From a bacterium (GTDB lineage: Bacteria; Armatimonadota; Chthonomonadetes; Chthonomonadales; JAMCWF01): DNA of 38,561 bases. Positions 26,128 to 34,487 of this stretch are shown here, piece after piece. Below the pieces are notes generated by a model. It was not told the origin of the DNA. It searched no databases and saw only the letters and a program-made list of their open reading frames with translations. The position numbers and the translations under genes were made by a program. The stretch is taken from assembly GCA_021842405.1 (NCBI GenBank), contig JAKBZR010000023.1, positions 1 through 38,561 of the forward strand, given 5' to 3'. How positions within the stretch are numbered: position 1 is the stretch's first letter; each line of letters begins with the position of its first letter.

Positions 26128-26868
26128 TCAGTGGTCACCGTAACGGCGTTGCCTGGACATCAGCCGGTATCCGAGACGGCGCCCACCCATCAGCACGATC
26201 AACACAATGCCGGCTGAAAATCCGCCCAGATGGGCGAAATAGGCCACGCCGCCCAGCCCCGGTGAGTGCATTAAACCGGCATCCACGTATTGAAGGAACG
26301 CCCAAAACAGGATCAAGATGGGTGCCGGTACCTGCATAATGAACCCTAAAAAGAAGATCGGCACGATGCTGTAGATGCGTGCGCCGGGGAAAAGCATGAG
26401 ATAGGCGCCCATCAACCCGGCGATGGCCCCACTGGCGCCGATCATGGCGATGTGGGAGGAGGGATTACTAAATACTTGAGCCAGCGCGGCCGCAATCCCG
26501 CTGACAAAGTATAGAATTAAAAAACGGGTTTTTCCAATCGCCTCCTCCACGCTGAAGCCGAAGACCCATAAAAAGAGCATATTCCCACCGATATGCAACC
26601 AGTTGGCATGCAAAAACATCGAAGTAAAGATGGTGGGCCAATACCGATTGATATGACGAACCAGGTGGGCTGGTACCAGAGCGTAATTCTGCTCTAGGCC
26701 GCCCTGAAAGGCGATCTGCCGATAGATATAGGGGCCTTGCTGAATGTGGTAGGTTACGTAACCACCGCTGATGCGATCCAGTGCAAATACGACTAGATTG
26801 ATGGTAATCAGCGCGATGACGAGCACAGGCAGCTCACGAGCGCGTAAATTATCTTTCAGGGGTATCAA
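26128..26868 (-). CDS. Rhomboid family intramembrane serine protease
   Basis: 246 residues from TTG 26868, giving the family N-terminus MIPLKDNLRARELPVLVIAL. GGAG lies upstream, and the promoter at 26889-26917 places transcription start after the upstream ATG 26898, which rules that start out. Six or so membrane helices. Active-site Ser146 in GASGAIAG and His213 in YFAHLGGFSAG, with helper Asn96 in HIGGNMLFLW. Rhomboids cut membrane-anchored proteins inside the bilayer. It is the first gene of the operon with DUF5693, csaB and the barrel protein, so it may process an envelope protein. The substrate is not visible from sequence. Confidence 0.92.
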   Translation of the reverse strand: MIPLKDNLRARELPVLVIALITINLVVFALDRISGGYVTYHIQQGPYIYRQIAFQGGLEQNYALVPAHLVRHINRYWPTIFTSMFLHANWLHIGGNMLFLWVFGFSVEEAIGKTRFLILYFVSGIAAALAQVFSNPSSHIAMIGASGAIAGLMGAYLMLFPGARIYSIVPIFFLGFIMQVPAPILILFWAFLQYVDAGLMHSPGLGGVAYFAHLGGFSAGIVLIVLMGGRRLGYRLMSRQRRYGDH

Positions 26869-26888
26869 TTCCGATTCTCCAGAGGGAG

Positions 26889-26917
26889 ATTCTAACATGT
26901 TGCCGGGATTCGGTCAA
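26889..26917 (-). promoter_or_regulatory. Sigma70-type promoter of the rhomboid operon
   Basis: Read on the minus strand: TTGACC (26917-26912), 17 bp, TAGAAT (26894-26889). Start of transcription near 26882 is 14 bases before TTG 26868 and downstream of ATG 26898. It faces the tRNA-Glu promoter back to back. Confidence 0.7.
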
Positions 26918-26930
26918 TCTTTTGTTTTGG

Positions 26931-26960
26931 TTGACGCCGAATTCGGAGATTGGATATAAT
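26931..26960 (+). promoter_or_regulatory. Sigma70-type promoter of tRNA-Glu
   Basis: TTGACG (26931-26936), 18 bp, TATAAT (26955-26960), the strongest promoter match on this strand. tRNA-Glu begins 12 bases after the -10. The unit may continue into tRNA-Leu and the genes beyond. Confidence 0.85.
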
Positions 26961-26971
26961 GTAATGCTTGG

Positions 26972-27046
26972 GGCGCCATCGTTCAGCGGATAGGACAACG
27001 GGTTTTCATCCCGTAAACCGGGGTTCGATTCCCCGTGGCGCTACCA
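26972..27046 (+). tRNA. tRNA-Glu(TTC)
   Basis: Acceptor stem GGCGCCA/TGGCGCT (one G-U pair at the end), D stem GTTC/GGAC, anticodon stem ACGGG/CCCGT with loop TTTTCAT (anticodon UUC), T arm CGGGGTTCGATTCCCCG. CCA is encoded. Placed 12 bases behind a consensus -10. Confidence 0.97.
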
Positions 27047-27087
27047 ATTGATGCGGTGGATTTTTCTATCGGGTGAGACATTAAAGT

Positions 27088-27172
27088 GCCGAGGTGGCGG
27101 AATTGGCAGACGCGCACGTTTGAGGGGCGTGTGCCGCAAGGCATACGGGTTCAAGTCCCGTCCTCGGCACCA
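27088..27172 (+). tRNA. tRNA-Leu(GAG)
   Basis: Class II tRNA. Acceptor GCCGAGG/CCTCGGC, anticodon stem CACGT/GCGTG (one T-G pair) with loop TTGAGGG (anticodon GAG, reads CUC/CUU), variable arm TGCCGCAAGGCA, T arm CGGGTTCAAGTCCCG, CCA encoded. 41 bp behind tRNA-Glu. Confidence 0.95.
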
Positions 27173-27269
27173 TATCGAAATCTCGATTTTATTCCCGATT
27201 CTCCCCGTTGGCGATCGGGCGGCATCGCTGGTGAGAAGCGTCAGCGGGAGAGAGGCCGATAATCCACCG

Positions 27270-27932
27270 GTGAACCCCTTATTGACCTCGGCCTGGGCCG
27301 TCCTCTTTGATCTCGATGGTACGCTGGTGGATACCCGGCTCGACTTTGACCGCATGCGCTCCGAGATGCGCCGGTTATCGGCTCAGTACGGCGCGCCTGC
27401 CACTGCCGAAAACGACATCCTACTCATTGTGGAATCGGCCTGCCGCCATCTGCGGAGCGAATGCGGTGATGAGATCGCCGAGCGATTCCGCAAAGCCGCA
27501 TTCCGCCGGCTGGCTGAAATCGAAGCGCCTGACTGCGCCGGCGCTCAGCTTGTTCCGGGTGCGGCTGACCTGATCCATGATCTGAAAGCTCGGAGCGCGG
27601 CGGTTGGCGTGGTGACCCGCAACTCCCGTTCGATGAGTTTCCAGATGCTCGAAAATTGTGGATTGGAGGTGGATGTGCTGTTGACCCGGGACGATGTTCC
27701 GCGAGTCAAGCCCAATCCCGATCATTTACTGGCCGCACTCCAAGCACTGGAAAACAACTTTCCCGATGAGCAGCGCATCGCGGTGATGGTTGGCGATCAT
27801 TGGATGGATGTGAAGGCCGGTAAAGCGGCTGGACTGAAGGCGATCGGAGTGCTGCGCGGGCGCGATCCGACTCCATACGTGGAGGCAGGAGCCGACCTGC
27901 TGGTTCAAGAGTTGGCGGAGCTGTCGGGCTAA
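27270..27932 (+). CDS. HAD superfamily phosphatase (phosphoglycolate-phosphatase-like)
   Basis: 220 residues if started at GTG 27270, which puts motif I (AVLFDLDGTLVDT) at residues 10-22 as usual; GAGAGG lies about 15 bases upstream, so the start is not certain. The longer frame runs through tRNA-Leu and cannot be real there. Motif I Asp nucleophile and following Asp, motif II VVTRNSR, motif III Lys in RVKPNPDHL and motif IV MVGDHWMDVKAG are all present, with a helical cap between. Substrate cannot be told. It lies just before two glycosyltransferases (4 bp gap), so a sugar phosphate is possible. Confidence 0.88.
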   Translation: MNPLLTSAWAVLFDLDGTLVDTRLDFDRMRSEMRRLSAQYGAPATAENDILLIVESACRHLRSECGDEIAERFRKAAFRRLAEIEAPDCAGAQLVPGAADLIHDLKARSAAVGVVTRNSRSMSFQMLENCGLEVDVLLTRDDVPRVKPNPDHLLAALQALENNFPDEQRIAVMVGDHWMDVKAGKAAGLKAIGVLRGRDPTPYVEAGADLLVQELAELSG

Positions 27933-27936
27933 CGCA

Positions 27937-28809
27937 TTGAAGGTTTCAGTGGTTATCGTCAACTGGAACACGGCCGGTTTTTTAAGATCGGCGCTCCGCC
28001 TGCTGTTCAGTGAGCCGGTAGACCCGCCATTGCAAATCATCGTGGTGGATAACAATTCCAGCGATGGGAGCGCCCAGATGGTGACGAGCGAATTCCCAGA
28101 GGTCATCCTGATCACCAATCGCCGAAATGATGGCTACGCGAAAGCCTGCAATCAGGGCATCGAGCGGGCGGGCGGCGAGCACATACTGCTGCTCAATCCG
28201 GATGTGGAGGTAAAGCCGAGCACAATATGCCGCGCTGCGCAGTGGCTTAGCCGGAATCCACGCACCGCCGCTGTTGCGATCCGCCTTCTCTCGCCGGATG
28301 GCAGCATTCAGCATTCAGTGCGAGGGTTTCCAAGGCCGATGGCACTGTTTTGGGAGGTGATCGGTTTCGCTAAAATTTTTCCAAAAAGCCGACTTTTTGG
28401 CGCCTACCGGCAGCGTGACTTCAACTACAGCCGGTCGTCCGAGGTGGAGCAACCGATGGGCAGCTTTCTGCTGGTTCGCCGGGACGCGCTGAACGCAATC
28501 GGGCTTTTGGATGAAGATTTTTCCATCTTCTTCAATGAAGTGGATTGGCTCTATCGCGCTCACCGGCTCGGCTGGACCATTTACTACCTGACGGAAGAGA
28601 GCGCAATCCATTATGGCGGGGCCGCGACTCGGTTGGTGGCACCGGCGATGGCTTGGGAATCGCGCCGGGGCCTGCTTAAATTTTACCGGAAGCACTATCG
28701 CTCACCGCTTTTCGCACCCGTATACTGGGTCGTTGCTATGACCTCATGGCTGCAAGCGATGTGGGTCAGCCGAAAGCGGGCGCGTGAAGCCGTCGGCAAG
28801 GCGGGCTGA
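27937..28809 (+). CDS. GT2 family glycosyltransferase, first copy
   Basis: 290 residues from TTG 27937, with no strong ribosome-binding site but only 4 bp after the HAD gene, so coupling is likely. GT-A fold motifs: VVIVNWNTAGFL at the N-terminus, VVDNNSSDGS, the metal-binding DxD-type region LLLNPDVEV, and the acceptor/catalytic region GSFLLVRRDALNAIGLLDED followed by FNEVDW. The sequence has the shape of rhamnosyltransferases of the WbbL type, but donor and acceptor are not clear. It overlaps the next gene by one base (TGATG). Confidence 0.9.
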   Translation: MKVSVVIVNWNTAGFLRSALRLLFSEPVDPPLQIIVVDNNSSDGSAQMVTSEFPEVILITNRRNDGYAKACNQGIERAGGEHILLLNPDVEVKPSTICRAAQWLSRNPRTAAVAIRLLSPDGSIQHSVRGFPRPMALFWEVIGFAKIFPKSRLFGAYRQRDFNYSRSSEVEQPMGSFLLVRRDALNAIGLLDEDFSIFFNEVDWLYRAHRLGWTIYYLTEESAIHYGGAATRLVAPAMAWESRRGLLKFYRKHYRSPLFAPVYWVVAMTSWLQAMWVSRKRAREAVGKAG

Positions 28810-29702
28810 TGGACCTTTCGGTGGTTGTGCTAAACTGGAATGCGGGTGAAGATTTACGCCGGTGCTTGCAATCACTAACTCCGCTGCCATCCGAAATCGA
28901 GATGGAAGTCATGGTGGTGGACAACGCTTCATCCGACCTGAGCCGTGCAATGGTAGCGAAGGAATTCCCCAGCGTTCGGTTGATGGTTAATAAAACCAAT
29001 TTGGGCTTCTGCGCCGGCAACAATGCCGCACTACCCTACGTAAATGGGCGGTGGGTGCTCTTTTTAAACCCGGATACGATCGTGCATTCGGATGCGCCGG
29101 CGGTGATGGTTCAATACGGCGACGCCCGTCCCGATGTTGGAATTATCGGGCCGAAACTGATCAATCCGGACGACAGCCTTCAATATAGCTGCCGGCATTT
29201 TCCCGATTTGGCAGCCGGTTTTTTTCGTAAGACGCCGCTGGGACGGTTGTTTCCGAAAAACCGTTACGCTGCCAACTATATTATGAGTGACTGGGATCAC
29301 TGCAGCGCTCGCGAGGTGGATTGGCTGTCGGGCGCCGCATTGATGGTGCGCCGGTGCTTGTTGGATGAAATCGGCGCCTTCGACGAGGATTACTACATGT
29401 TTTGTGAGGATGTTGATCTTTGCTATCGTGTCTGGAAATCGGGCTGGAAGGTGGTCTACTTGCCTGAAGCGGTGATAACTCATCGAATTGGGCGCAGCAC
29501 CGATCAGGTGCCGGTACGCAGCACCTATCTTTTTCATCGAAGCATGTACCTATTTTATCGGAAACATTACCGATCGAAGACACCCATCGTGGTAAGGCCG
29601 CTCATCTTGCCGGGAATCGTACTGAGGGCAGTGGGGCAGATGGTCCGTTACCGCGGAGTTCGACTGCACCGGCAGATGCGCCGTTGGATGGTGAAACGAT
29701 GA
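28809..29702 (+). CDS. GT2 family glycosyltransferase, second copy
   Basis: 297 residues, starting in TGATG with the previous stop. Paralogue of the preceding gene: VVVLNWNAGEDL, VVDNASSDLS, LFLNPDTIV and GAALMVRRCLLDEIGAFDED followed by FCEDVDL. Both carry the EDVD-type or NEVD-type base motif. The tandem arrangement suggests an ordered pair that adds successive sugars to one polysaccharide. The 3' end overlaps the ligase gene by four bases (ATGA). Confidence 0.9.
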   Translation: MDLSVVVLNWNAGEDLRRCLQSLTPLPSEIEMEVMVVDNASSDLSRAMVAKEFPSVRLMVNKTNLGFCAGNNAALPYVNGRWVLFLNPDTIVHSDAPAVMVQYGDARPDVGIIGPKLINPDDSLQYSCRHFPDLAAGFFRKTPLGRLFPKNRYAANYIMSDWDHCSAREVDWLSGAALMVRRCLLDEIGAFDEDYYMFCEDVDLCYRVWKSGWKVVYLPEAVITHRIGRSTDQVPVRSTYLFHRSMYLFYRKHYRSKTPIVVRPLILPGIVLRAVGQMVRYRGVRLHRQMRRWMVKR

Positions 29703-31879
29703 AACGAACGAACGTGCAAACGTCCGTAAAAAGGGTGGCTAAATCCAGCGATTCCGTCGAACACGCTGGATTGGTCATCCAGTGGCCCGCTTTCCGTTTT
29801 CAGCACTTGGCTTTGTTGCCGCTTTTAATCATTTTATTGATCGCCCCGGTCTGGGCCGCCAACCTGACTGCACTATCCCGCGCCAACCCGGTTTTCACCT
29901 CCTTCCCCCGGGCGATCGGTTTGACGGTCATCATTTTGCTGGCCGGAGTCATGATGGTGCAGGCCTTTCCTTATGCCGGACGCTCGATGAAATGGGTGCC
30001 TCGTAGCACTGTTGCGATCTCCTTTACCGGCCTCATCGCCTGGACGATCCTCTCCGGATTTTTCACCGCCTTCCCTTACGATGTGGCTTTAAACGAAGCG
30101 CTGCTCGTCTCCGCACTTATGGTCGGCTGGATGATCTCCCGCACCGACTGGCCGCTGGATTTCGCCTTTTTTGTTGCGCTGGCTCTCTTTTTTGTTGCAA
30201 GCTGGGTGGGAGGAGTTGGAATCCGGGAGTACCTTGAAAATTGGCGCGGCGGTAATCCGAGCTGGCGCGTATTCAGCTATTTTGTCAATCCCGACTTTCT
30301 AGCTGGGTTTTTGGTGATGACGGTTCCGATCACGATTGGGCTGTACCTTTCAGCGGTCGAAGGGACGGTTCGGCTCTGGCTTGGCTTTGGTCTCATCCTC
30401 CAGTGCCTCTGCTTGGTTCTTACCCAGTCTCGTTTTGGATTGGTCGTCTTTGTTTTTGTAATCGGGCAGTTCCTCTTGCTGGGCTTTCGTCTACGGTTGT
30501 TCAATTCCGAGGTGAAGCGTCGTGGTCGCCCTTTAGCGATCTTGGCTGGATTGGCCGCGCTGGCCGCAATCGGGCCGGTGGCAAAGCGGTTTATTCAAGC
30601 CGGCATCCAATCGTATTCGGCGCATTTTCGGTTTATGACCTGGATCGGGGTGCTGAAGATGATTAAGGCCGGTCCCATCGTTGGAAGCGGGTACGGCACC
30701 TTTAACAGCGCCTATCCGCCCTATGCGGTGGTGGGCACCACCGAGCACGCTCACAACAGCTTTTTGCAGCTTGCCGCCGAAGCGGGAATTCCAGCCATGT
30801 TGTTGGCGGTCATCGGTATTGCGGCCGTCGTTTATACCGTTTATCGCCGATTACGATCTCAGCCGCAAAATGAAGTGGGCCGGATTTTGGTCTTTGATTC
30901 GACCGAGCTGTTGATGATCGGCGCCTTGTGCGGTATGTCGGGTGCCATTCTCCGCAATCTGTTCGATTCCGACTTTTATGTAATCGCCAATCTATTTACG
31001 TTCGCTGCCTTGGCTGGTATGAGTCTTCGTCTCTGCCACCATCAGGCTCCAACGCGAGAAACCGGCACGCTCACCCGTTCGGTCTGGCTTTCGCGGGGAA
31101 TTGGTTCGCTGGCCGGGTTGGCTCTGCTCTGGGTTGGTCTCGCCACCACGATCGGCCGCATAGAGGCTTATCAAGCCGGGGAAGCGCTCAATACGGGTGA
31201 TATGCTCATCGGGTACAAGCGAGCGCTGGTCGCCGACCCATACAACCCCGCTGTCTGGCGTGCTATCGCATGGATATACGTTTTGTACGGCAATGGCGGT
31301 CAGGCGGAGGTGGATATCAATCGGGCGCTGGCGCTCGATCCATCCGCGAAAACCTATTTTCAGCACGGACAGATGCTTCAGAGGATGAATAATTTCAGGC
31401 TGGCCATTCAGAGCTTTCAAGAGGCCTTACGCCATGATCCTCACAATACTCAGACGTTGGTGAAGCTCGCTCAAACCTATGAGATGGCTGATCAAACGGG
31501 CGCGGCGATGAGGGTCTATCAACAGATTGCGCGCCAGTTCGATACGCCGTATGCCAAGATAAGGGCGATTCCGGAGCTGGTCGAAACCAATTATGCGGTG
31601 GCCTTCACCAAGCTGGGAGATGCGGCGCTCGAAGCTAAAAATTGGCAGCAAGCGGAGTTGAATTATCTCCGATCGGTACGCCTTTTACATGGTTGGTGGC
31701 ATGCTCGTCACGCGCCGCTCTATCATGTGTCAATAACCCCGGAAAAGGTCAAAATGCTTAAAGACCTGTATCGCCATACGCTGGCTCAATGGCTGGTGGC
31801 CCTGCAGCACGCTGGCACTTCCACCGATCGAGATAAAGCGATCAAGTGGATGCAAGAACTCAATCTGCATCAGCAATGA
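29699..31879 (+). CDS. O-antigen ligase/Wzy-like membrane protein with C-terminal TPR repeats
   Basis: 726 residues from ATG 29699, in ATGA overlap with the previous stop; an ATG at 29684 is also in frame. About 11-12 hydrophobic helices occupy residues 40-490 and contain the ligase/polymerase segment TEHAHNSFLQLAAEAGIPA (about 348-366). Residues 490-625 are soluble TPR-like repeats (YFQHGQMLQRMNNFRLAIQS, VKLAQTYEMADQTGAAMRVY). The family polymerises or transfers lipid-linked glycans at the outer face of the inner membrane. The fusion to TPRs is known in several phyla and may gather partner proteins. It closes the HAD-GT2-GT2 operon. Confidence 0.88.
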   Translation: MKRTNVQTSVKRVAKSSDSVEHAGLVIQWPAFRFQHLALLPLLIILLIAPVWAANLTALSRANPVFTSFPRAIGLTVIILLAGVMMVQAFPYAGRSMKWVPRSTVAISFTGLIAWTILSGFFTAFPYDVALNEALLVSALMVGWMISRTDWPLDFAFFVALALFFVASWVGGVGIREYLENWRGGNPSWRVFSYFVNPDFLAGFLVMTVPITIGLYLSAVEGTVRLWLGFGLILQCLCLVLTQSRFGLVVFVFVIGQFLLLGFRLRLFNSEVKRRGRPLAILAGLAALAAIGPVAKRFIQAGIQSYSAHFRFMTWIGVLKMIKAGPIVGSGYGTFNSAYPPYAVVGTTEHAHNSFLQLAAEAGIPAMLLAVIGIAAVVYTVYRRLRSQPQNEVGRILVFDSTELLMIGALCGMSGAILRNLFDSDFYVIANLFTFAALAGMSLRLCHHQAPTRETGTLTRSVWLSRGIGSLAGLALLWVGLATTIGRIEAYQAGEALNTGDMLIGYKRALVADPYNPAVWRAIAWIYVLYGNGGQAEVDINRALALDPSAKTYFQHGQMLQRMNNFRLAIQSFQEALRHDPHNTQTLVKLAQTYEMADQTGAAMRVYQQIARQFDTPYAKIRAIPELVETNYAVAFTKLGDAALEAKNWQQAELNYLRSVRLLHGWWHARHAPLYHVSITPEKVKMLKDLYRHTLAQWLVALQHAGTSTDRDKAIKWMQELNLHQQ

Positions 31880-31920
31880 AGGTGAAGCAGGAACAGGTGT
31901 GTGTCGCTGGCCGAATTCCA

Positions 31921-32373
31921 CTAGGTTCCGGTTGAGCCGAATCCGCCATCGCCGCGTGAGGTGGGCGGGAGCGTGTCGGTAACAACCGGCCGCACCTGGA
32001 TAACCGGCGCGAAAACCATCTGCGCGATCCGATCACCGCGATTAACGGTGTAGGGTTCCGATCCCCAGTTTATTAACACCACCTGAATCTCCCCGCGGTA
32101 ATCGCTGTCAATAGTGCCCGGCGCATTGACCATTCCGATGCCGAAGCGGTGGGCAAGGCCGCTGCGGGGCCTGATTTGCGCCTCATAGTGGGGGGGTAAC
32201 GCGACCTGAATTCCAGTTCCGATCAGCGCTCTTTCCATGGGATTCAGGATGATGGGTTGATCAATCGCAGCGTATAGGTCAAGACCGGCGGCGCCATCGG
32301 TGGCGTATTGCGGGAGCGGAAGGCCGGCGGCATGGGGCAACTGCCGAATTGAGATAGCAACGGATGTTTCCAA
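31921..32373 (-). CDS. dut: Deoxyuridine 5'-triphosphate nucleotidohydrolase (dUTPase)
   Basis: 150 residues from TTG 32373, with GCGAGG five bases upstream; this is the normal dUTPase length. The longer frame to 32451 enters the repeat element and has no function. The five motifs are present in order: DGAAGLDLYA, PRSGLA, GTIDSDYRGEIQVVLIN, RGDRIAQMVF and RGDGGFGSTG. The homotrimer hydrolyses dUTP to dUMP and keeps uracil out of DNA. Convergent to the ligase gene, with 41 bp between stops. Upstream it faces a repeat element and the end of the histidine kinase gene. Confidence 0.96.
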   Translation of the reverse strand: METSVAISIRQLPHAAGLPLPQYATDGAAGLDLYAAIDQPIILNPMERALIGTGIQVALPPHYEAQIRPRSGLAHRFGIGMVNAPGTIDSDYRGEIQVVLINWGSEPYTVNRGDRIAQMVFAPVIQVRPVVTDTLPPTSRGDGGFGSTGT

Positions 32374-32408
32374 GGCTACCTCGCCAAGATGGTATTCACT
32401 GGAATTAA

Positions 32409-32541
32409 GTAACAGTTCAGGTTTGCGGGAATAGTTTTCGTTCGACCCCACCCCAGCCCTCCCCGCAAGCGGGGAGGGTGTTGATTATTGCTATAGGGGT
32501 AAAGCCTGCTGCCTAAATTACCCAGAGAACTGAACTCATTC
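32409..32541. repeat. GTTCAG family inverted-repeat element, copy 3, with 8-bp direct repeat
   Basis: The 121-bp core at 32415-32535 begins GTTCAGGTTTGCGGGAATAG and ends CCCAGAGAACTGAAC; only six positions differ from copy 1. GGAATTAA occurs exactly at 32401-32408 and at 32542-32549, the form expected of a target-site duplication. Central hairpin CCCTCCCCGC AA GCGGGGAGGG. It lies upstream of dut. The near-identity across 25 kb implies recent movement or gene conversion. Confidence 0.88.
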
Positions 32542-32568
32542 GGAATTAACCGCATTCTAGAGAATATT

Positions 32569-34299
32569 TCAATCTTTCAATGAGGTGGAGGTGACCTGCA
32601 CCTCGCCCTCATCCGGAGGAGCGAGCGGAATTCGGAACCAGAAGGTAGAGCCTATGTTTGGCTCGCTCTCAACCCAGATTCGGCCATGATGCGCCTGCAC
32701 CAGGTGCTTCACCAAGAACAGGCCGATGCCGGTTCCCCCCACTTTACGGGTATCGCGATTATCCACGCGGTAGAATCGACTGAAGAGTTTTTTCTGCGCG
32801 TCTTTTGGAATGCCGATTCCTTGATCGCTGACGCCTACCAGCACCGCGCCATCGGACTCCAGGCGGGCCGTTATTGTAACGGTACCCCCATCCGGAGAAT
32901 ACTTGATTGCATTATTGACCAGATTCATCAATATCTGCTCGATTTTATCACGGTCCGCTTTTAACTCAATCGATTCGGGGTTGAAATCAATGAGCAGTTG
33001 GTGTTTTTCCGTCATGGCGCGCTGAGTATTGACGACCGTCTCCGCGATCTGGCGCAGGTTGGTCAGCTCCCAATTCAACTGCAATCCGGCGTTCCGTTCG
33101 ATGCGGGAGACGTTCAGCAGGTCGTTGATCATCCGCGAGAGGCGGTCCACCTGTTGATCAATGATGGAATAAAACTCCCGGCGTGTCTCCACATCGTAGT
33201 AGCCGACGGTATCATCCAGTAAAGTGCGGATAAACCCTTTGATAGGGGTTAACGGCGTTCTCAGCTCGTGAGAAACCACCGAGACGAATTCGGTCTTCAT
33301 CCGCTCCACATTGCGGATTTCCGTGATGTCATTAAAGATGACGGCGTAGCCGATCGGCTGCTGGTCCTCACCTCGAACGACGGCCGATTGAACCTGGAAA
33401 AATCGCTCCTCATCGCCCATTACGATGGATATCTCATCCGGCGATTTTTCAGCCTCTTCCTCCTCGCTGATGGTTACTGATTCACTGAGCAAATATGAGA
33501 GGATGGAGTTGCACTTATCGTGTTTGATCACACTCTCAAAATTGAGGTTGATCGGGTCTTCTTCAATATCAAACATCTGGCGGGCGCGGGCGTTCATCTG
33601 CATGATCTTGCCGGAATCGGAAACTAAAAGCAATCCCGCGTGGAGGCTCTCGATGGTGTGGACCAGCTTTTCTTTCTCTTCAATGATCTCCTGGAACATC
33701 TGAGCGTTGGTAATGACGGCGGCCGCGTTTCGGGCCATTCGATCGAGCAGCCGGACATCCTCCTCGATAAACTCACCGCCATAGCGCTTGTTAAACGCAT
33801 ACAGTACACCCACCGTGCGGCGATCAATGAGGCGATTGTCTACATCGCGATGTTCAATGACCAGCGGCACCGCCACACCGTTGCGGATGTGCATCAAGGC
33901 CACATTTTCCTTGATGGTTCGTGGATCCGAAAGCGCATCGTGAAAGATGGCCGGATTGCCGGTGCGAAAGACTTCACCCGCAATACCCTGCGTGATGGGG
34001 ACCCGAAAAAGCTTCAGCTCTTTATCGCTCATCCCATAAGCGGGAGACTTGGCGTACAGCTCACCCGATTCTTTATCCAATATCATGATCACGCACTTCT
34101 CAGCTTGCAAAATCATTGCAATACGCTGGACCATGCGCTTGAGCGTCTCTTCAAATTCGCTGACCGCAATCGGGGCCTCGGTCATTTCGGCAGCCCGGCT
34201 GTCTCGCTCCAACCGCGCCACCATCCGATTCTTTTCCGTCAGCTCCGCTTCTAACTGCGCAATTCGAGCACGTAGATTTTGGGTATTCTCATCACTCAT
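32569..34299 (-). CDS. Sensor histidine kinase with GAF and PAS domains
   Basis: 576 residues, no membrane helix, so cytosolic. A coiled coil at about 8-35, a GAF domain at about 45-200 (LQAEKCVIMILDKESGELYA), a PAS region at about 205-330 (AGLLLVSDSGKIMQMNARAR), a HisKA dimerisation domain with phospho-acceptor His344 in VSVVSHELRTPLTPIKG, and a HATPase domain: N box LMNLVNNAIKYSPDG, G1 SDQGIGIP, G2 GGTGIGLFLVKHL. The PAS region carries a long acidic insert (EEEEAEKSPDE). No response regulator is next to it, so it is an orphan in this window. Promoter at 34346-34374. Confidence 0.94.
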   Translation of the reverse strand: MSDENTQNLRARIAQLEAELTEKNRMVARLERDSRAAEMTEAPIAVSEFEETLKRMVQRIAMILQAEKCVIMILDKESGELYAKSPAYGMSDKELKLFRVPITQGIAGEVFRTGNPAIFHDALSDPRTIKENVALMHIRNGVAVPLVIEHRDVDNRLIDRRTVGVLYAFNKRYGGEFIEEDVRLLDRMARNAAAVITNAQMFQEIIEEKEKLVHTIESLHAGLLLVSDSGKIMQMNARARQMFDIEEDPINLNFESVIKHDKCNSILSYLLSESVTISEEEEAEKSPDEISIVMGDEERFFQVQSAVVRGEDQQPIGYAVIFNDITEIRNVERMKTEFVSVVSHELRTPLTPIKGFIRTLLDDTVGYYDVETRREFYSIIDQQVDRLSRMINDLLNVSRIERNAGLQLNWELTNLRQIAETVVNTQRAMTEKHQLLIDFNPESIELKADRDKIEQILMNLVNNAIKYSPDGGTVTITARLESDGAVLVGVSDQGIGIPKDAQKKLFSRFYRVDNRDTRKVGGTGIGLFLVKHLVQAHHGRIWVESEPNIGSTFWFRIPLAPPDEGEVQVTSTSLKD

Positions 34300-34345
34300 T
34301 AAATAGGTTCCCCACTGAGTATCGCATTATGGTGCAAACGTAAAA

Positions 34346-34374
34346 ATTATACCAAAGTGACTCAAAACCGTCAA
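34346..34374 (-). promoter_or_regulatory. Sigma70-type promoter of the histidine kinase gene
   Basis: Read on the minus strand: TTGACG (34374-34369), 17 bp, TATAAT (34351-34346). Transcription would start near 34339, about 40 bases before ATG 34299. Confidence 0.82.
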
Positions 34375-34487
34375 CGCCGAGTGCCGCTTCAAATGCGGCT
34401 CAACTGATTGAGGCACCGCCATAATATTCATACGAATTTCCGGGGCTCAAAGTGCTTCGCATCCATTTCAGCCGGTTTTTAGACGGC

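Noticed and set aside
27048-27269. N-terminal extension of the HAD gene
   Set aside because: It would translate through tRNA-Leu(GAG); the HAD motif I sits properly near the N-terminus from GTG 27270.
32374-32451. N-terminal extension of dut
   Set aside because: It runs into the repeat element; TTG 32373 has a good ribosome-binding site and gives the standard dUTPase length.
33640-34254. 204-codon plus-strand frame opposite the histidine kinase
   Set aside because: No recognisable domain; the minus strand encodes a complete GAF/PAS/HisKA/HATPase protein.
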